A DNA stretch of 30,602 bases from a virus. The stretch spans positions 1 through 30,602 of the IMG/VR virus record IMGVR_UViG_3300042870_000288. One strand, given 5' to 3'. Below the pieces are notes generated by a model. It did not search any database. It was not told the origin of the DNA and saw only the letters and a list, made by a program, of their open reading frames with translations. Position numbers and translations under genes: made by a program. This document shows positions 14,900-22,364 of this stretch, in pieces (positions within the stretch are counted from its first letter, which is position 1; each line of letters opens with the position of its first letter).

Positions 14900-15187
14900 A
14901 TGATCAAAGAGAACCCATCTATAGCAGCATTCAAGGTGTGGGTATTCCCAACCCTTGTATCTCTTGTTAGTTTGCTTATCTGGAATGATGTAAACGAGAT
15001 TAAGTCTGATGTTAAGTTGCTAATGGCCCAGTCTAATATAGACAAAACCAGGATAGATAACTTAGAACGTCAGATGTTTAAATCAGCTGGTTTTCCGGCA
15101 ACTCCTATTAAGCATCTTAATGATTATCAATCAATTGTAGCTATTCTGCCGGATAACAAATATAAAACAATAAAGTATGACTTTTAA
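14900..15187 (+). CDS. Single-pass membrane protein with coiled coil, 95 aa
   Basis: An N-terminal hydrophobic segment (FKVWVFPTLVSLVSLLIW) is followed by a heptad-like region (EIKSDVKLLMAQSNIDKTRIDNLERQM) and a polar tail. The TM-plus-coiled-coil layout resembles small phage lysis-cassette proteins such as XhlA-type holin partners. Its gene overlaps the next holin-like gene by 11 nt and is close to the GH19 lysin, which supports a lysis role but does not prove it. Confidence 0.65.
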   Translation: MIKENPSIAAFKVWVFPTLVSLVSLLIWNDVNEIKSDVKLLMAQSNIDKTRIDNLERQMFKSAGFPATPIKHLNDYQSIVAILPDNKYKTIKYDF

Positions 15188-15419
15188 ACAATGGGCTCTA
15201 GATCTTTTTAAAGATGAACGTGGTTCCACTTCTATTAAACCAGTAGTGGGTTTTATGTGTGCATTGTTTCTATGTGTAACACTAACAGCTAATAGCTTTT
15301 CTCATGGTGATATTAAACCTTCAGATGCTTTAGTTGACGCTGTAATGTATATCTGTATAGCAGCATTAATTGGTGATACAGGTGATAAGTTCTCATTTAA
15401 AAAGAAGTCAGATGAATAA
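15177..15419 (+). CDS. Two-pass membrane protein, holin candidate, 80 aa
   Basis: A short amphipathic start (MTFKQWALDLFKDERGST) is followed by TM1 (PVVGFMCALFLCVTL), a polar turn (SFSHGDIKPSD), TM2 (AVMYICIAALIGDTG) and a charged Lys-rich C-terminus. Size, two membrane spans and basic tail fit a class II holin, located a few hundred bases before the endolysin. It overlaps the next gene by 8 nt. Sequence similarity to a named holin family was not recognised. Confidence 0.6.
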   Translation: MTFKQWALDLFKDERGSTSIKPVVGFMCALFLCVTLTANSFSHGDIKPSDALVDAVMYICIAALIGDTGDKFSFKKKSDE

Positions 15420-16038
15420 GATATATTTTTTCATTATAGGTGTGCTAGTAGTCTTTGTTCTTTTACAGAATAAAGGTTGTGTAGGTGGAGGTGTTCAATC
15501 TGGATCTGATACTCTTGTAGTACATGATACTACTTGGTCAGTTAGAGATAGTTTGATTTTTTCTAAACCTAAGCCGGCTAAGATTATTCATGATAGTTTA
15601 TTCATTGAGGGTAAAACAGAATATCTAGCAGATACTAACTACGCTGCACTAAAAGTACAGTTTGATGATCTTGTTAGAAAATATACAGCATTAGCTATTT
15701 ATGCAGATAGCGTAAAGCTAGATACACTAGGCTATGTTACAGTGACAGATACAATTCAAGAAAACGGTATCAAAGGAAGATCCTGGAAATACAATTATAA
15801 AATACCTTTTGTTACCAAGACGGTAACAATTACTAATCAAGCTCCAGCTAAAACACAATTGTATGTTGGAGGTGGTGTAAGTACTACACAAACATTAGGA
15901 TTACAAGCTGCAGAAGCAGGTGTCATTCTGAAAACTAAATCAGATAAAATATACGGACTAAAAGCCGGATCTGATATAAATGGTAACATATCTTATGGCT
16001 TCCAGACTTACTGGAAGATCGGTAAAAAAAATAAATAA
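15412..16038 (+). CDS. Membrane-anchored periplasmic protein, spanin candidate, 208 aa
   Basis: I use ATG 15412 (MNKIYFFIIGVLVVFVLL), which overlaps the upstream stop and begins with a membrane anchor; an ATG 42 nt earlier would only add a polar stretch in front of it. After the anchor comes a long Asp/Thr-rich periplasmic part (DTLVVHDTTW, SVRDSL) and a C-terminal beta-rich part (LYVGGGVSTT, YGFQTYWKIGKK). The layout suits an inner-membrane spanin or a periplasm-spanning component. The beta-hairpin tail might contact the outer membrane. Function is inferred from position in the lysis region. Confidence 0.6.
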   Translation: MNKIYFFIIGVLVVFVLLQNKGCVGGGVQSGSDTLVVHDTTWSVRDSLIFSKPKPAKIIHDSLFIEGKTEYLADTNYAALKVQFDDLVRKYTALAIYADSVKLDTLGYVTVTDTIQENGIKGRSWKYNYKIPFVTKTVTITNQAPAKTQLYVGGGVSTTQTLGLQAAEAGVILKTKSDKIYGLKAGSDINGNISYGFQTYWKIGKKNK

Positions 16039-16039
16039 T

Positions 16040-16180
16040 ATGAAAAAGATTATTGCATTGATTAAGAAGTTTTTATTTGGTAGCAAGATTGAAAAAGCAG
16101 TAGCTGCTACTCAAGTTGCTAAAGAATTTAAAAAAACATCAGTAAAGATTAAGTCTGGTACTGCTAGTAAGAAGAAGTAA
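16040..16180 (+). CDS. Small basic peptide, 46 aa
   Basis: Starts at ATG 16040, one base after the preceding stop. An amphipathic, hydrophobic N-terminus (MKKIIALIKKFLFGSK) is followed by an Ala-rich and then strongly Lys-rich tail ending TASKKK. It could be a membrane-active or DNA-binding peptide, or a minor virion protein. It lies directly before the endolysin gene, so a lysis accessory role is possible. Confidence 0.55.
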   Translation: MKKIIALIKKFLFGSKIEKAVAATQVAKEFKKTSVKIKSGTASKKK

Positions 16181-16196
16181 TAAACACAAACTATAT

Positions 16197-16796
16197 ATGA
16201 ACTTAGAAAAACTAAAAGGACACATCCCGGATACTGTTATTGCACAGATCCCTGGTGTAATGGAAAATTTTGGTGTTAATACACCATTAAGATTGGCTCA
16301 TTTCTTAGCTCAATGTGGTCATGAATCAGGTGGATTTAGATTAACTCAAGAGAATCTTAACTATTCAGCTAAGGGTCTTATGGGTACATTCAAGAAATAC
16401 TTTCCTACACAAGCATTAGCTGATGCTTATGCTCGTCAACCACAAAAGATTGCTAATAAAGTATACGGTGGTCGTATGGGTAACGGTTTAGAAGCTTCAG
16501 GTGAAGGATTTAAATTCCGTGGAAGAGGTTACATTCAGTTAACTGGTAAACAAAATTATACAGCATTTGATCTAGCTGTAGAAGATGATATTCTTGCTAA
16601 TCCAGACTTAGTTTCTTCTAAGCATGCATTATCTTCTGCTGCTTGGTTCTGGAAAAAGAACGGTTTAAATTTAATTGCTGATACAGGATCTAGTGCAGAA
16701 GTAGTAACTAAAATTACTAAACGTGTTAATGGCGGTACTATTGGATTACCAGATCGTATTAAGCATTTTAAGGAATTCTATGAATTAATAACTTAA
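16197..16796 (+). CDS. Glycoside hydrolase family 19 endolysin
   Basis: A 199-aa single-domain enzyme with GH19 chitinase/lysozyme signatures. AHFLAQCGHESGGF carries the catalytic acid E43, and ENLNYSAKGL with E52 follows. FRGRGYIQLTGKQNY (the GRG-QLT motif) and TKRVNGG near the end complete the set. Phage GH19 enzymes cut the glycan strand of peptidoglycan. There is no signal peptide, so release should depend on a holin, of which there are candidates just upstream (15177) and further downstream (21504). The full-length domain fits a complete, functional lysin. Confidence 0.92.
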   Translation: MNLEKLKGHIPDTVIAQIPGVMENFGVNTPLRLAHFLAQCGHESGGFRLTQENLNYSAKGLMGTFKKYFPTQALADAYARQPQKIANKVYGGRMGNGLEASGEGFKFRGRGYIQLTGKQNYTAFDLAVEDDILANPDLVSSKHALSSAAWFWKKNGLNLIADTGSSAEVVTKITKRVNGGTIGLPDRIKHFKEFYELIT

Positions 16797-16804
16797 AAGC
16801 AAAT

Positions 16805-17845
16805 ATGAAAAATTTAATACAGTATGTAGGACAACCCGTAAAAAAACTTTTTAATTCAACAGAGTTTAGACTTTCAGTAAATACCATTATAGATGGTAAT
16901 GTTGATTTAAATAAGAGTACAAAATCAACTATATATGTTGATGGTACAAGAACAAGTGAAGGATATAACCGAACAGGTAATATTTTAACTCCTTTTAATA
17001 CTATAACAGATGCATATAATGCAGCAGTAGCTTCAGGTTATAATGATAGCAATCCTGCATTTATAGTATTGTTAAGTAACATTACTGAAAATGTAACTTT
17101 TACACAAGGTGGTATTTGGTTAACTAGTATTGGATCAGGAACACATGGTTCTTATAATATTACTGGTACTATTACATTTAATGGTAGTGCTAGTTCTACA
17201 TTTGAAAACCATTTTATGATGGCTAATGTAAGAATCATTGCACCATCTAATGGTAAGGGTATCTATTCTACAGGAACTAATCCTCAGAAAGTATTCTTAA
17301 AAGACATTTGGGTAGATGCATCTGGAACTACAGGTTCTGGTATTTATATAGACAACTCAGGATCAGGAAGCACATTACACTTAAACGATGCTCACTTAAC
17401 TCATAGTGGTACAGGAGATGTATATTGTGTAGATGCTAGAACTGGTGGATGTTACATGACAGATATTGAAACTAGTGGGTCTAACGTACAAGTTGTTAGA
17501 GTGGGGGCAACAGCTGTTGTAACTCTAGATAGCTCTGAAATAGATGCTACTGGAGATGCAGCAATTGAAGTGTATGGAGGAACTATTATTGTTACAAGAT
17601 CTATTATTAGTAATACTAAAGTTAATGGACATGGTATTGCATTAAATGTTTCAGGATCTATAGCTACTGTTGGTAATTGTTTATTTAATATCAATGCTTC
17701 AGGAGTTACAACAGGTAAAGCTGTATATGGTGTAGCAACAACTATTTTATTATACCAATACCTTTCGTTTTACCCAGGATCTAATACTGCTAAAACAGCT
17801 AGTCCAACATTAGTAGCAACAGCTTTATCAACTTCATTTACATAA
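16805..17845 (+). CDS. Parallel beta-helix protein, probable virion/tail fibre component
   Basis: A 346-aa protein with repeating Gly/Ser/Thr/Asn-rich short strands (WLTSIGSGTHGSYNITGT, VYCVDARTGG, IEVYGGTIIVTRS) typical of pectate-lyase-like right-handed beta-helices. The N-terminus (VGQPVKKLFNSTEFRLSV) is distinct and may be an attachment segment. The recurring pattern begins near the phrase IYVDGTRTSEGYN. Such proteins serve as tailspikes or fibres that bind or cut surface glycans. No catalytic residues can be picked out. There is no signal peptide, in contrast to the following genes. Confidence 0.7.
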   Translation: MKNLIQYVGQPVKKLFNSTEFRLSVNTIIDGNVDLNKSTKSTIYVDGTRTSEGYNRTGNILTPFNTITDAYNAAVASGYNDSNPAFIVLLSNITENVTFTQGGIWLTSIGSGTHGSYNITGTITFNGSASSTFENHFMMANVRIIAPSNGKGIYSTGTNPQKVFLKDIWVDASGTTGSGIYIDNSGSGSTLHLNDAHLTHSGTGDVYCVDARTGGCYMTDIETSGSNVQVVRVGATAVVTLDSSEIDATGDAAIEVYGGTIIVTRSIISNTKVNGHGIALNVSGSIATVGNCLFNINASGVTTGKAVYGVATTILLYQYLSFYPGSNTAKTASPTLVATALSTSFT

Positions 17846-17855
17846 AAACTAAGCA

Positions 17856-17981
17856 ATGGCTAAAGTTAAAGCAGGTGACTCAAAAAAAGTCACTTTTGGA
17901 AAAAGAAAAACAGGACGTTTACGTAAAAGTAGTGGTCCTAAAGCTAAAAAAGTTAGTAAATATAGGGGGCAAGGAAGGTAA
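17856..17981 (+). CDS. Small, very basic phage protein, 41 aa
   Basis: ATG 17856 to TAA 17979-17981 encodes a 41-aa protein that begins MAKVKAGDSKKVTFGKRKTG and ends KKVSKYRGQGR. About one third of the residues are Lys or Arg. The FGKRK...KKY/KYRGQGR pattern is one I associate with tiny conserved proteins of Bacteroidota phages, possibly DNA-binding or virion-internal. It lies 10 nt after the beta-helix gene and 32 nt before the next. A short inverted repeat (17875-17880 with 17888-17893) is embedded in the coding region. Confidence 0.7.
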   Translation: MAKVKAGDSKKVTFGKRKTGRLRKSSGPKAKKVSKYRGQGR

Positions 17982-18013
17982 TACTTACTTAGCTCTCTTT
18001 AATATATAAATAT

Positions 18014-18658
18014 ATGAGAGCACTTGTAATTAATTATGGCCAAAAGTTATATGAGATAATTGTAATAATATTATTCAGTTTAGCTTTTATATGGGTGATT
18101 TTTGCACTCATGTTTCAATTATTCTTTGTTTATCTTGAATTTTCTGGTAAAACAGAATTACAGAGAAATGTTATTAACTGGATTGAGTGGAGGATAGATG
18201 GCACCTTTAAAAATAATCCAGAAAATATCTGGTATGAAGAACCTAAGAAGATAACTATATCTTCAGTAAGTAATAAAGTGGTTGTAGGATCTTTAGCTGG
18301 TAATAGAAATTTAGAGTTTGGTTTAAAGAATATTTTAGAAGAAGTAGTTCAAGAAAAGGAATATGAACTAGATACAGCTGCTAGTCTTAAAATTACAGCA
18401 GAGATAATATATCTAGACGTATTAAAAACACAATCTAGTTTTTCAGTATTACATAATAATAAGGAGTCAGTTGTTATTAGACTTAGAGGATACCTATATA
18501 AAGATGGTAAACTTGAGAAAAAAATAACTGTTGAGGAATCTGCTGATGAGGTTAGCATGTCTGCTTTATTAATAGACGAAGGTGGTAAGTTTAACCAACA
18601 AAATTTAAGTTCAGCTCTAAAGAAAGCTTCTGTTTCATTGGTAAATAAACTATTATAA
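18014..18658 (+). CDS. Inner-membrane-anchored protein with CsgG/YajG-like domain
   Basis: A 214-aa protein. Residues about 12-42 form a long hydrophobic anchor (IIVIILFSLAFIWVIFALMF). The soluble part alternates helix and strand: LEFGLKNILEEVV, LKITAEIIYLDVL, VVIRLRGYLYKDGK, and a final helix LSSALKKASVSLVNKLL. This order, with a helix followed by three long strands and a terminal helix, resembles the fold shared by YajG, LpoB and CsgG-type envelope proteins. The match is by pattern, not a proven homology. It opens a run of secreted proteins and its stop overlaps the next start as TAATG. Confidence 0.6.
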   Translation: MRALVINYGQKLYEIIVIILFSLAFIWVIFALMFQLFFVYLEFSGKTELQRNVINWIEWRIDGTFKNNPENIWYEEPKKITISSVSNKVVVGSLAGNRNLEFGLKNILEEVVQEKEYELDTAASLKITAEIIYLDVLKTQSSFSVLHNNKESVVIRLRGYLYKDGKLEKKITVEESADEVSMSALLIDEGGKFNQQNLSSALKKASVSLVNKLL

Positions 18659-20781
18659 TGAGAAAATTTATTACAGTAATACTACTGTTTATTACAACAC
18701 TTTCGTTTAGTCAACAAAAGTTTAAAGCTGGTACATCTATAGGAGGAACTTCTCTTAATAGAGGAGAGACTTTTGACTATATCATTTATGGTAATGGAAT
18801 GAATAACAACACAACACGTCAGTTGTTGTTTGATATTATGTATGATCATGTGAATTTTGAGCTTGTATCTGTAGCTCACACTGGTACTGGAGGCAACGGT
18901 GGTATTCTTCCACAGGGATCTACTATTCAGTTATCATTTAATAACTATCCTAATTACACTTGGAACTCAGTAACATCTGGTTCTGCTGCTAATAACACTG
19001 CAAACGGTACTACTAACTATCAATATGCTAACTACACTTTTAATGGTGCAGGTGGGCTTAACGCTATTTTAAGAACTACTCTTTCATGGGCTACTAATTC
19101 AGCTATGCCTTATAATAGTTACAGTGATTTTATTAAGATTAAGTTTAGACTTAAAGCTGCTTCAACAGCATATACATTTAGTCCTATTAAGTTAAACTTT
19201 GTAGCAGGATGGAAAGCTGATGGCAGCTGGGATGCTACTATAATGGAAGCTCCTTTATCCACTGCAGTTACTATGAACCAAAACTTTGGAAAGTATGTAT
19301 CTGCTAAGGTTGATCTAAACTCTAATTTATTTAATCTATCTAACTTAAGAGTTTCTTTTAGAGATACTCTTACTAATACAGGGGTATTATTTCCCATTAC
19401 TTCTACAGGAGAGGTTGATATTAATCAAGCTTCTTTAGCAGATAATAAAGTGTATGAGGTTACTGTAATGCACGATATGGATAAGTTGTATACTATATAT
19501 GGTAATGCAATCACTATATCTGATTTTACTACAGCTCAGGGTGAATTTACTTCAATGGGACTGGACGGATCTAATGGCCAAAGTATCAAAACTGGACAGT
19601 CATTATATGCCGCAGACATTAATCGTAATAAAACGATAGATGGTGGAGATCTTCCCCAATTGCTTGCACAAGTGGCAGGTATAGATACATTGTTTATGCT
19701 CCCTAGTGGTTATACAGCAGGAACTGGAGGTTATATGTCTCTTCCTACATGGAATGCTTCTGATGCAACTACACTTGCTGGCCAAGTTGAATGGGCTTAT
19801 GTTACTCCAGGCACATCTTCTAGTACTCTTCGTATTGATATGAGAGAGTTTGCTAGTGGTGTAGCACCTAATACTATTAAAAGTGTACAGCTTTTTGATA
19901 TCTATACAGGACCTATTGAATATGTTTCTCAAGATGGAACTTGGGCCCAATACACTGTACCTTCTACACTTGTTAAAGCAAAAGATGGTACGTCTTTATA
20001 TGTATCTTCTATACGTAATGTTAACAATCAGAATGTTGATTATTCTTTAAGAGCTGAGTTTGAGTTTAATAGCTCTGTAAATGCATCTTGGGGAGCCATC
20101 ACTGCAGCTAACTGGAAGAATATTACTGTGCCAAAAACTTTCTTTAAGACTGGAACTCCTGGTACTAATGCTATTTTAGATCTGAAATATCTTTTATGGG
20201 GTGATGTGAATCGTTCACACTCGTCACAAGTTGTGACCAGTTCAAATGGGGTTAGTAGTGTACAAACAAATGCTGTTAATAGTTTAGTTACTAATAGTGC
20301 ATTTAGAACAATGTCTATACAAGCTAATACAACTGGTAACTCTATTTCAGCACCAACTAGTGTAAAAGAAATTGAAGTTAACCTTAATAATCTTACAGTT
20401 ACATCTAATACTATTGAGATTCCAGTAAGTGTAGATACTAGAGGAGCATCTGTTACCGGATTACAGTTTGAATTTACTTATGATCCAACTAAAATTAAGT
20501 TTGAAGAGCTATTAACCAATGTACCTAATACATGGTATGTGTTTGCAAAATCTAAGGACGGCAGAGTTAAGTTTGGTGCCTTAGATAAAAACAATTCTGA
20601 AGCTATATCTGGAGTCAAAGTTCCTTTTAAACTTAAGTTCACTACAATTGGCCAAGGTGTAGATATTGTTACATCTGTAAAAGTTAGTCAACTTATGGAC
20701 GCTGCAGATTCTAAAGGAAATCAGTTAGGAATAAGTCTTAACTCTACACAAATTAAGTTAACCGGTTATAATAACTTTTAA
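18658..20781 (+). CDS. Large secreted protein with cohesin-like and dockerin-like segments
   Basis: A 707-aa protein starting with a clear signal peptide (MRKFITVILLFITTLSFSQ, cut near residue 19). The N-terminal ~200 residues are beta-rich. Around residues 317-332 ADINRNKTIDGGDL matches a dockerin-type Ca-binding loop, and a second, weaker one (GDVNRSHSS) is near residue 515. The C-terminal ~140 residues (NTIEIPVSVDTRG, LQFEFTYDPTKIKFEEL, VPFKLKFTTIG) look like a cohesin domain. Cohesin/dockerin pairs join large extracellular complexes. Presence of both on one phage protein suggests self-assembly or binding to surface partners. No T9SS C-terminal domain is obvious. Confidence 0.75.
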   Translation: MRKFITVILLFITTLSFSQQKFKAGTSIGGTSLNRGETFDYIIYGNGMNNNTTRQLLFDIMYDHVNFELVSVAHTGTGGNGGILPQGSTIQLSFNNYPNYTWNSVTSGSAANNTANGTTNYQYANYTFNGAGGLNAILRTTLSWATNSAMPYNSYSDFIKIKFRLKAASTAYTFSPIKLNFVAGWKADGSWDATIMEAPLSTAVTMNQNFGKYVSAKVDLNSNLFNLSNLRVSFRDTLTNTGVLFPITSTGEVDINQASLADNKVYEVTVMHDMDKLYTIYGNAITISDFTTAQGEFTSMGLDGSNGQSIKTGQSLYAADINRNKTIDGGDLPQLLAQVAGIDTLFMLPSGYTAGTGGYMSLPTWNASDATTLAGQVEWAYVTPGTSSSTLRIDMREFASGVAPNTIKSVQLFDIYTGPIEYVSQDGTWAQYTVPSTLVKAKDGTSLYVSSIRNVNNQNVDYSLRAEFEFNSSVNASWGAITAANWKNITVPKTFFKTGTPGTNAILDLKYLLWGDVNRSHSSQVVTSSNGVSSVQTNAVNSLVTNSAFRTMSIQANTTGNSISAPTSVKEIEVNLNNLTVTSNTIEIPVSVDTRGASVTGLQFEFTYDPTKIKFEELLTNVPNTWYVFAKSKDGRVKFGALDKNNSEAISGVKVPFKLKFTTIGQGVDIVTSVKVSQLMDAADSKGNQLGISLNSTQIKLTGYNNF

Positions 20782-20782
20782 C

Positions 20783-21163
20783 ATGAAAGAAACAAATAAA
20801 CTATTAGCCATCTATTTGATAATCATAGGTATATTCGTAATATATTCTTGTACTAAAATAGAACTACCAGAACCAGCACCGCCTATTAATTTAGGTACTT
20901 TCTCTTTGTCTACAAAGATTAAATCTATTAGTCAAAGTGGTAATATTGTTACTGCTGAGTTTAATACAACTGAAGGAGCTAAATACTCTGTACAGATTGT
21001 ACCATTTGGTAAAGAAGAACCAGTTAAAAAAGAAGGCTTTACAGCTACAGACTCTATAACTAAAAAAGTATATAACTTGACTGGTTTGGCCAAACAAGAT
21101 TATGATCTTATTTTTATGGATGTAAATGGTAAAGAAGTTAAGTATCCAATAATTATAAAATAA
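20783..21163 (+). CDS. Small lipoprotein, 126 aa
   Basis: The N-terminus has a hydrophobic signal and a lipobox-like IYSC with Cys23 (LIIIGIFVIYSC), so the mature protein should be lipidated and held in the inner or outer membrane. A Pro-rich linker (ELPEPAPP) follows, then about 80 residues of beta-rich domain (IVTAEFNTTEG, YSVQIVPFG, VYNLTGL, YDLIFMDVNG) resembling a fibronectin-type III or Ig-like fold. It begins one base after the cohesin-like gene, suggesting a joint function at the cell envelope. Confidence 0.7.
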   Translation: MKETNKLLAIYLIIIGIFVIYSCTKIELPEPAPPINLGTFSLSTKIKSISQSGNIVTAEFNTTEGAKYSVQIVPFGKEEPVKKEGFTATDSITKKVYNLTGLAKQDYDLIFMDVNGKEVKYPIIIK

Positions 21164-21169
21164 CATATT

Positions 21170-21484
21170 ATGTCAGAAGAAGTAGAAAGTGCAAATGACG
21201 GAACATTTTCCGGATTAAAGAAAACCATCATTGGTGTAGTTACTACAGCAGTTATGGGATTAGGAACTTGGGGTGTAACCCAACTTACAGGTGGAGGTGA
21301 TGAACCAGCCCCTGTACAAGCAGCTCCAGTAATTAACATTACTAATTCACAAACTCAGCAACAAGCTGCAGGTGGAGGCGGTAAGACAGTTATTATTAAA
21401 GAAAAAGAAACTGTTAAAGAACCAGCTAAGCCTGTTAAGAAAAAAGAAGGTGATGAGTTTAAAGAAGAAGCTCCAAAGTGGTAA
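21170..21484 (+). CDS. Membrane protein with charged C-terminal tail, 104 aa
   Basis: A polar N-terminus (MSEEVESANDGTFSGLKK) leads to one hydrophobic segment (TIIGVVTTAVMGLGTWGV), then a Gly/Gln/Ala-rich low-complexity stretch and a Lys/Glu-rich tail (KEKETVKEPAKPVKKKEG). This resembles an inner-membrane protein with a flexible extension, TonB-like in style but without recognisable domains. It precedes the holin-like membrane protein by 19 nt. Confidence 0.6.
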   Translation: MSEEVESANDGTFSGLKKTIIGVVTTAVMGLGTWGVTQLTGGGDEPAPVQAAPVINITNSQTQQQAAGGGGKTVIIKEKETVKEPAKPVKKKEGDEFKEEAPKW

Positions 21485-21503
21485 TTATTAAACAAATATA
21501 AAT

Positions 21504-22112
21504 ATGGAAAACAACACACAAGGTAGTGGTTTTAAACAACTATTAGGAGACATGATGCAAAGACGCTGGTTTATTACAGCGTTAGTATTAGGTTCATTCA
21601 TGCTTATCATAGCAGGTATTTTTACAGCTATTACATATGGTACTGCTATTGCAGGAGAATGGAAAGAACTATTATTATTGTTACTAGGAGCTTTTATTGG
21701 CTCTTATGGTAAGATTATTGATTATTGGTTCTCTGATACAGACAAAGATAAAATGCTTGTACAGAAAATGGATGAAGAAGATGGAACTAGTCTTTCCCAT
21801 ACAAATGATATGAAAGACTCTCCTAAAGATCATACACCTTTAGTAGATCCTGCATTCTTAGCTGCTGCTGATAGAGCTAACGCTCAATCACAAGCTTCTA
21901 AAGCTGAAGCACCAGTTGTTTCTGCACCAGTTAAAAAAGGTGTAGAAATTGATGAAGATGGAGACGGTGTTATGGACGGTCTTGATTTTGATGGTGATGG
22001 TAAAATTGATGAGTACTTTGCACACCGTCAGTGTGAGCACGTTTGGGGTGATGCTGATGGGGATGGTATTGAAGAATGTCTTAAGTGTGGCAAGATAAAA
22101 GATATTGTTTAA
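21504..22112 (+). CDS. Two-TM protein with Ca-binding Asp repeats and Cys/His tail
   Basis: A 202-aa protein. Two membrane segments (RWFITALVLGSFMLIIAG and ELLLLLLGAFIGSYGKIID) are followed by a charged, Ala-rich linker. The C-terminal part has repeated DxDxDG loops (EIDEDGDGVMDG, LDFDGDGKID, DADGDGIEE), like EF-hand or thrombospondin type-3 calcium sites. These enclose H and C residues (CEH and CLKCG) that could hold zinc. The TM part resembles holin-like proteins of Bacteroidota phages. A metal-binding tail on such a protein is unusual and may sense or bridge envelope components. Confidence 0.68.
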   Translation: MENNTQGSGFKQLLGDMMQRRWFITALVLGSFMLIIAGIFTAITYGTAIAGEWKELLLLLLGAFIGSYGKIIDYWFSDTDKDKMLVQKMDEEDGTSLSHTNDMKDSPKDHTPLVDPAFLAAADRANAQSQASKAEAPVVSAPVKKGVEIDEDGDGVMDGLDFDGDGKIDEYFAHRQCEHVWGDADGDGIEECLKCGKIKDIV

Positions 22113-22136
22113 CTTAATTAACTAACATGGACCCTG

Positions 22137-22364
22137 ATGAACAGAAGACTAAAACTAAAGAGAGTAAACTCTTTCAAAGACATAAGCTTACTGCTAGCCA
22201 TGTTTTTTCTACCACTGGGATACGATTTGTTATTCAAGACACTCTTAAATGTTACTGGGAGCTTTTGGGTTACAGATATCATATTTTACTGCTTGTCAGG
22301 GGTGTTTTGGCTGCTTTACTGGGTATTATCGAAATACTCTAATAAATTAATAAGATATGAATAA
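22137..22364 (+). CDS. Small membrane protein, 75 aa
   Basis: Basic N-terminus (MNRRLKLKRVNSFKD) with two hydrophobic segments (ISLLLAMFFLPLGYDLLF and DIIFYCLSGVFWLLYWVL) and a basic tail, so probably an inner-membrane hairpin. Its stop overlaps the start of the CsgG-like gene by 8 nt, which favours this frame over the other frame open here from 22127. No family named. Confidence 0.62.
   Translation: MNRRLKLKRVNSFKDISLLLAMFFLPLGYDLLFKTLLNVTGSFWVTDIIFYCLSGVFWLLYWVLSKYSNKLIRYE

Noticed and set aside
22127-22342. Alternative plus-strand frame of 71 aa
   Set aside because: The overlapping frame at 22137 has two clean membrane segments and an 8-nt coupled junction with the CsgG-like gene.
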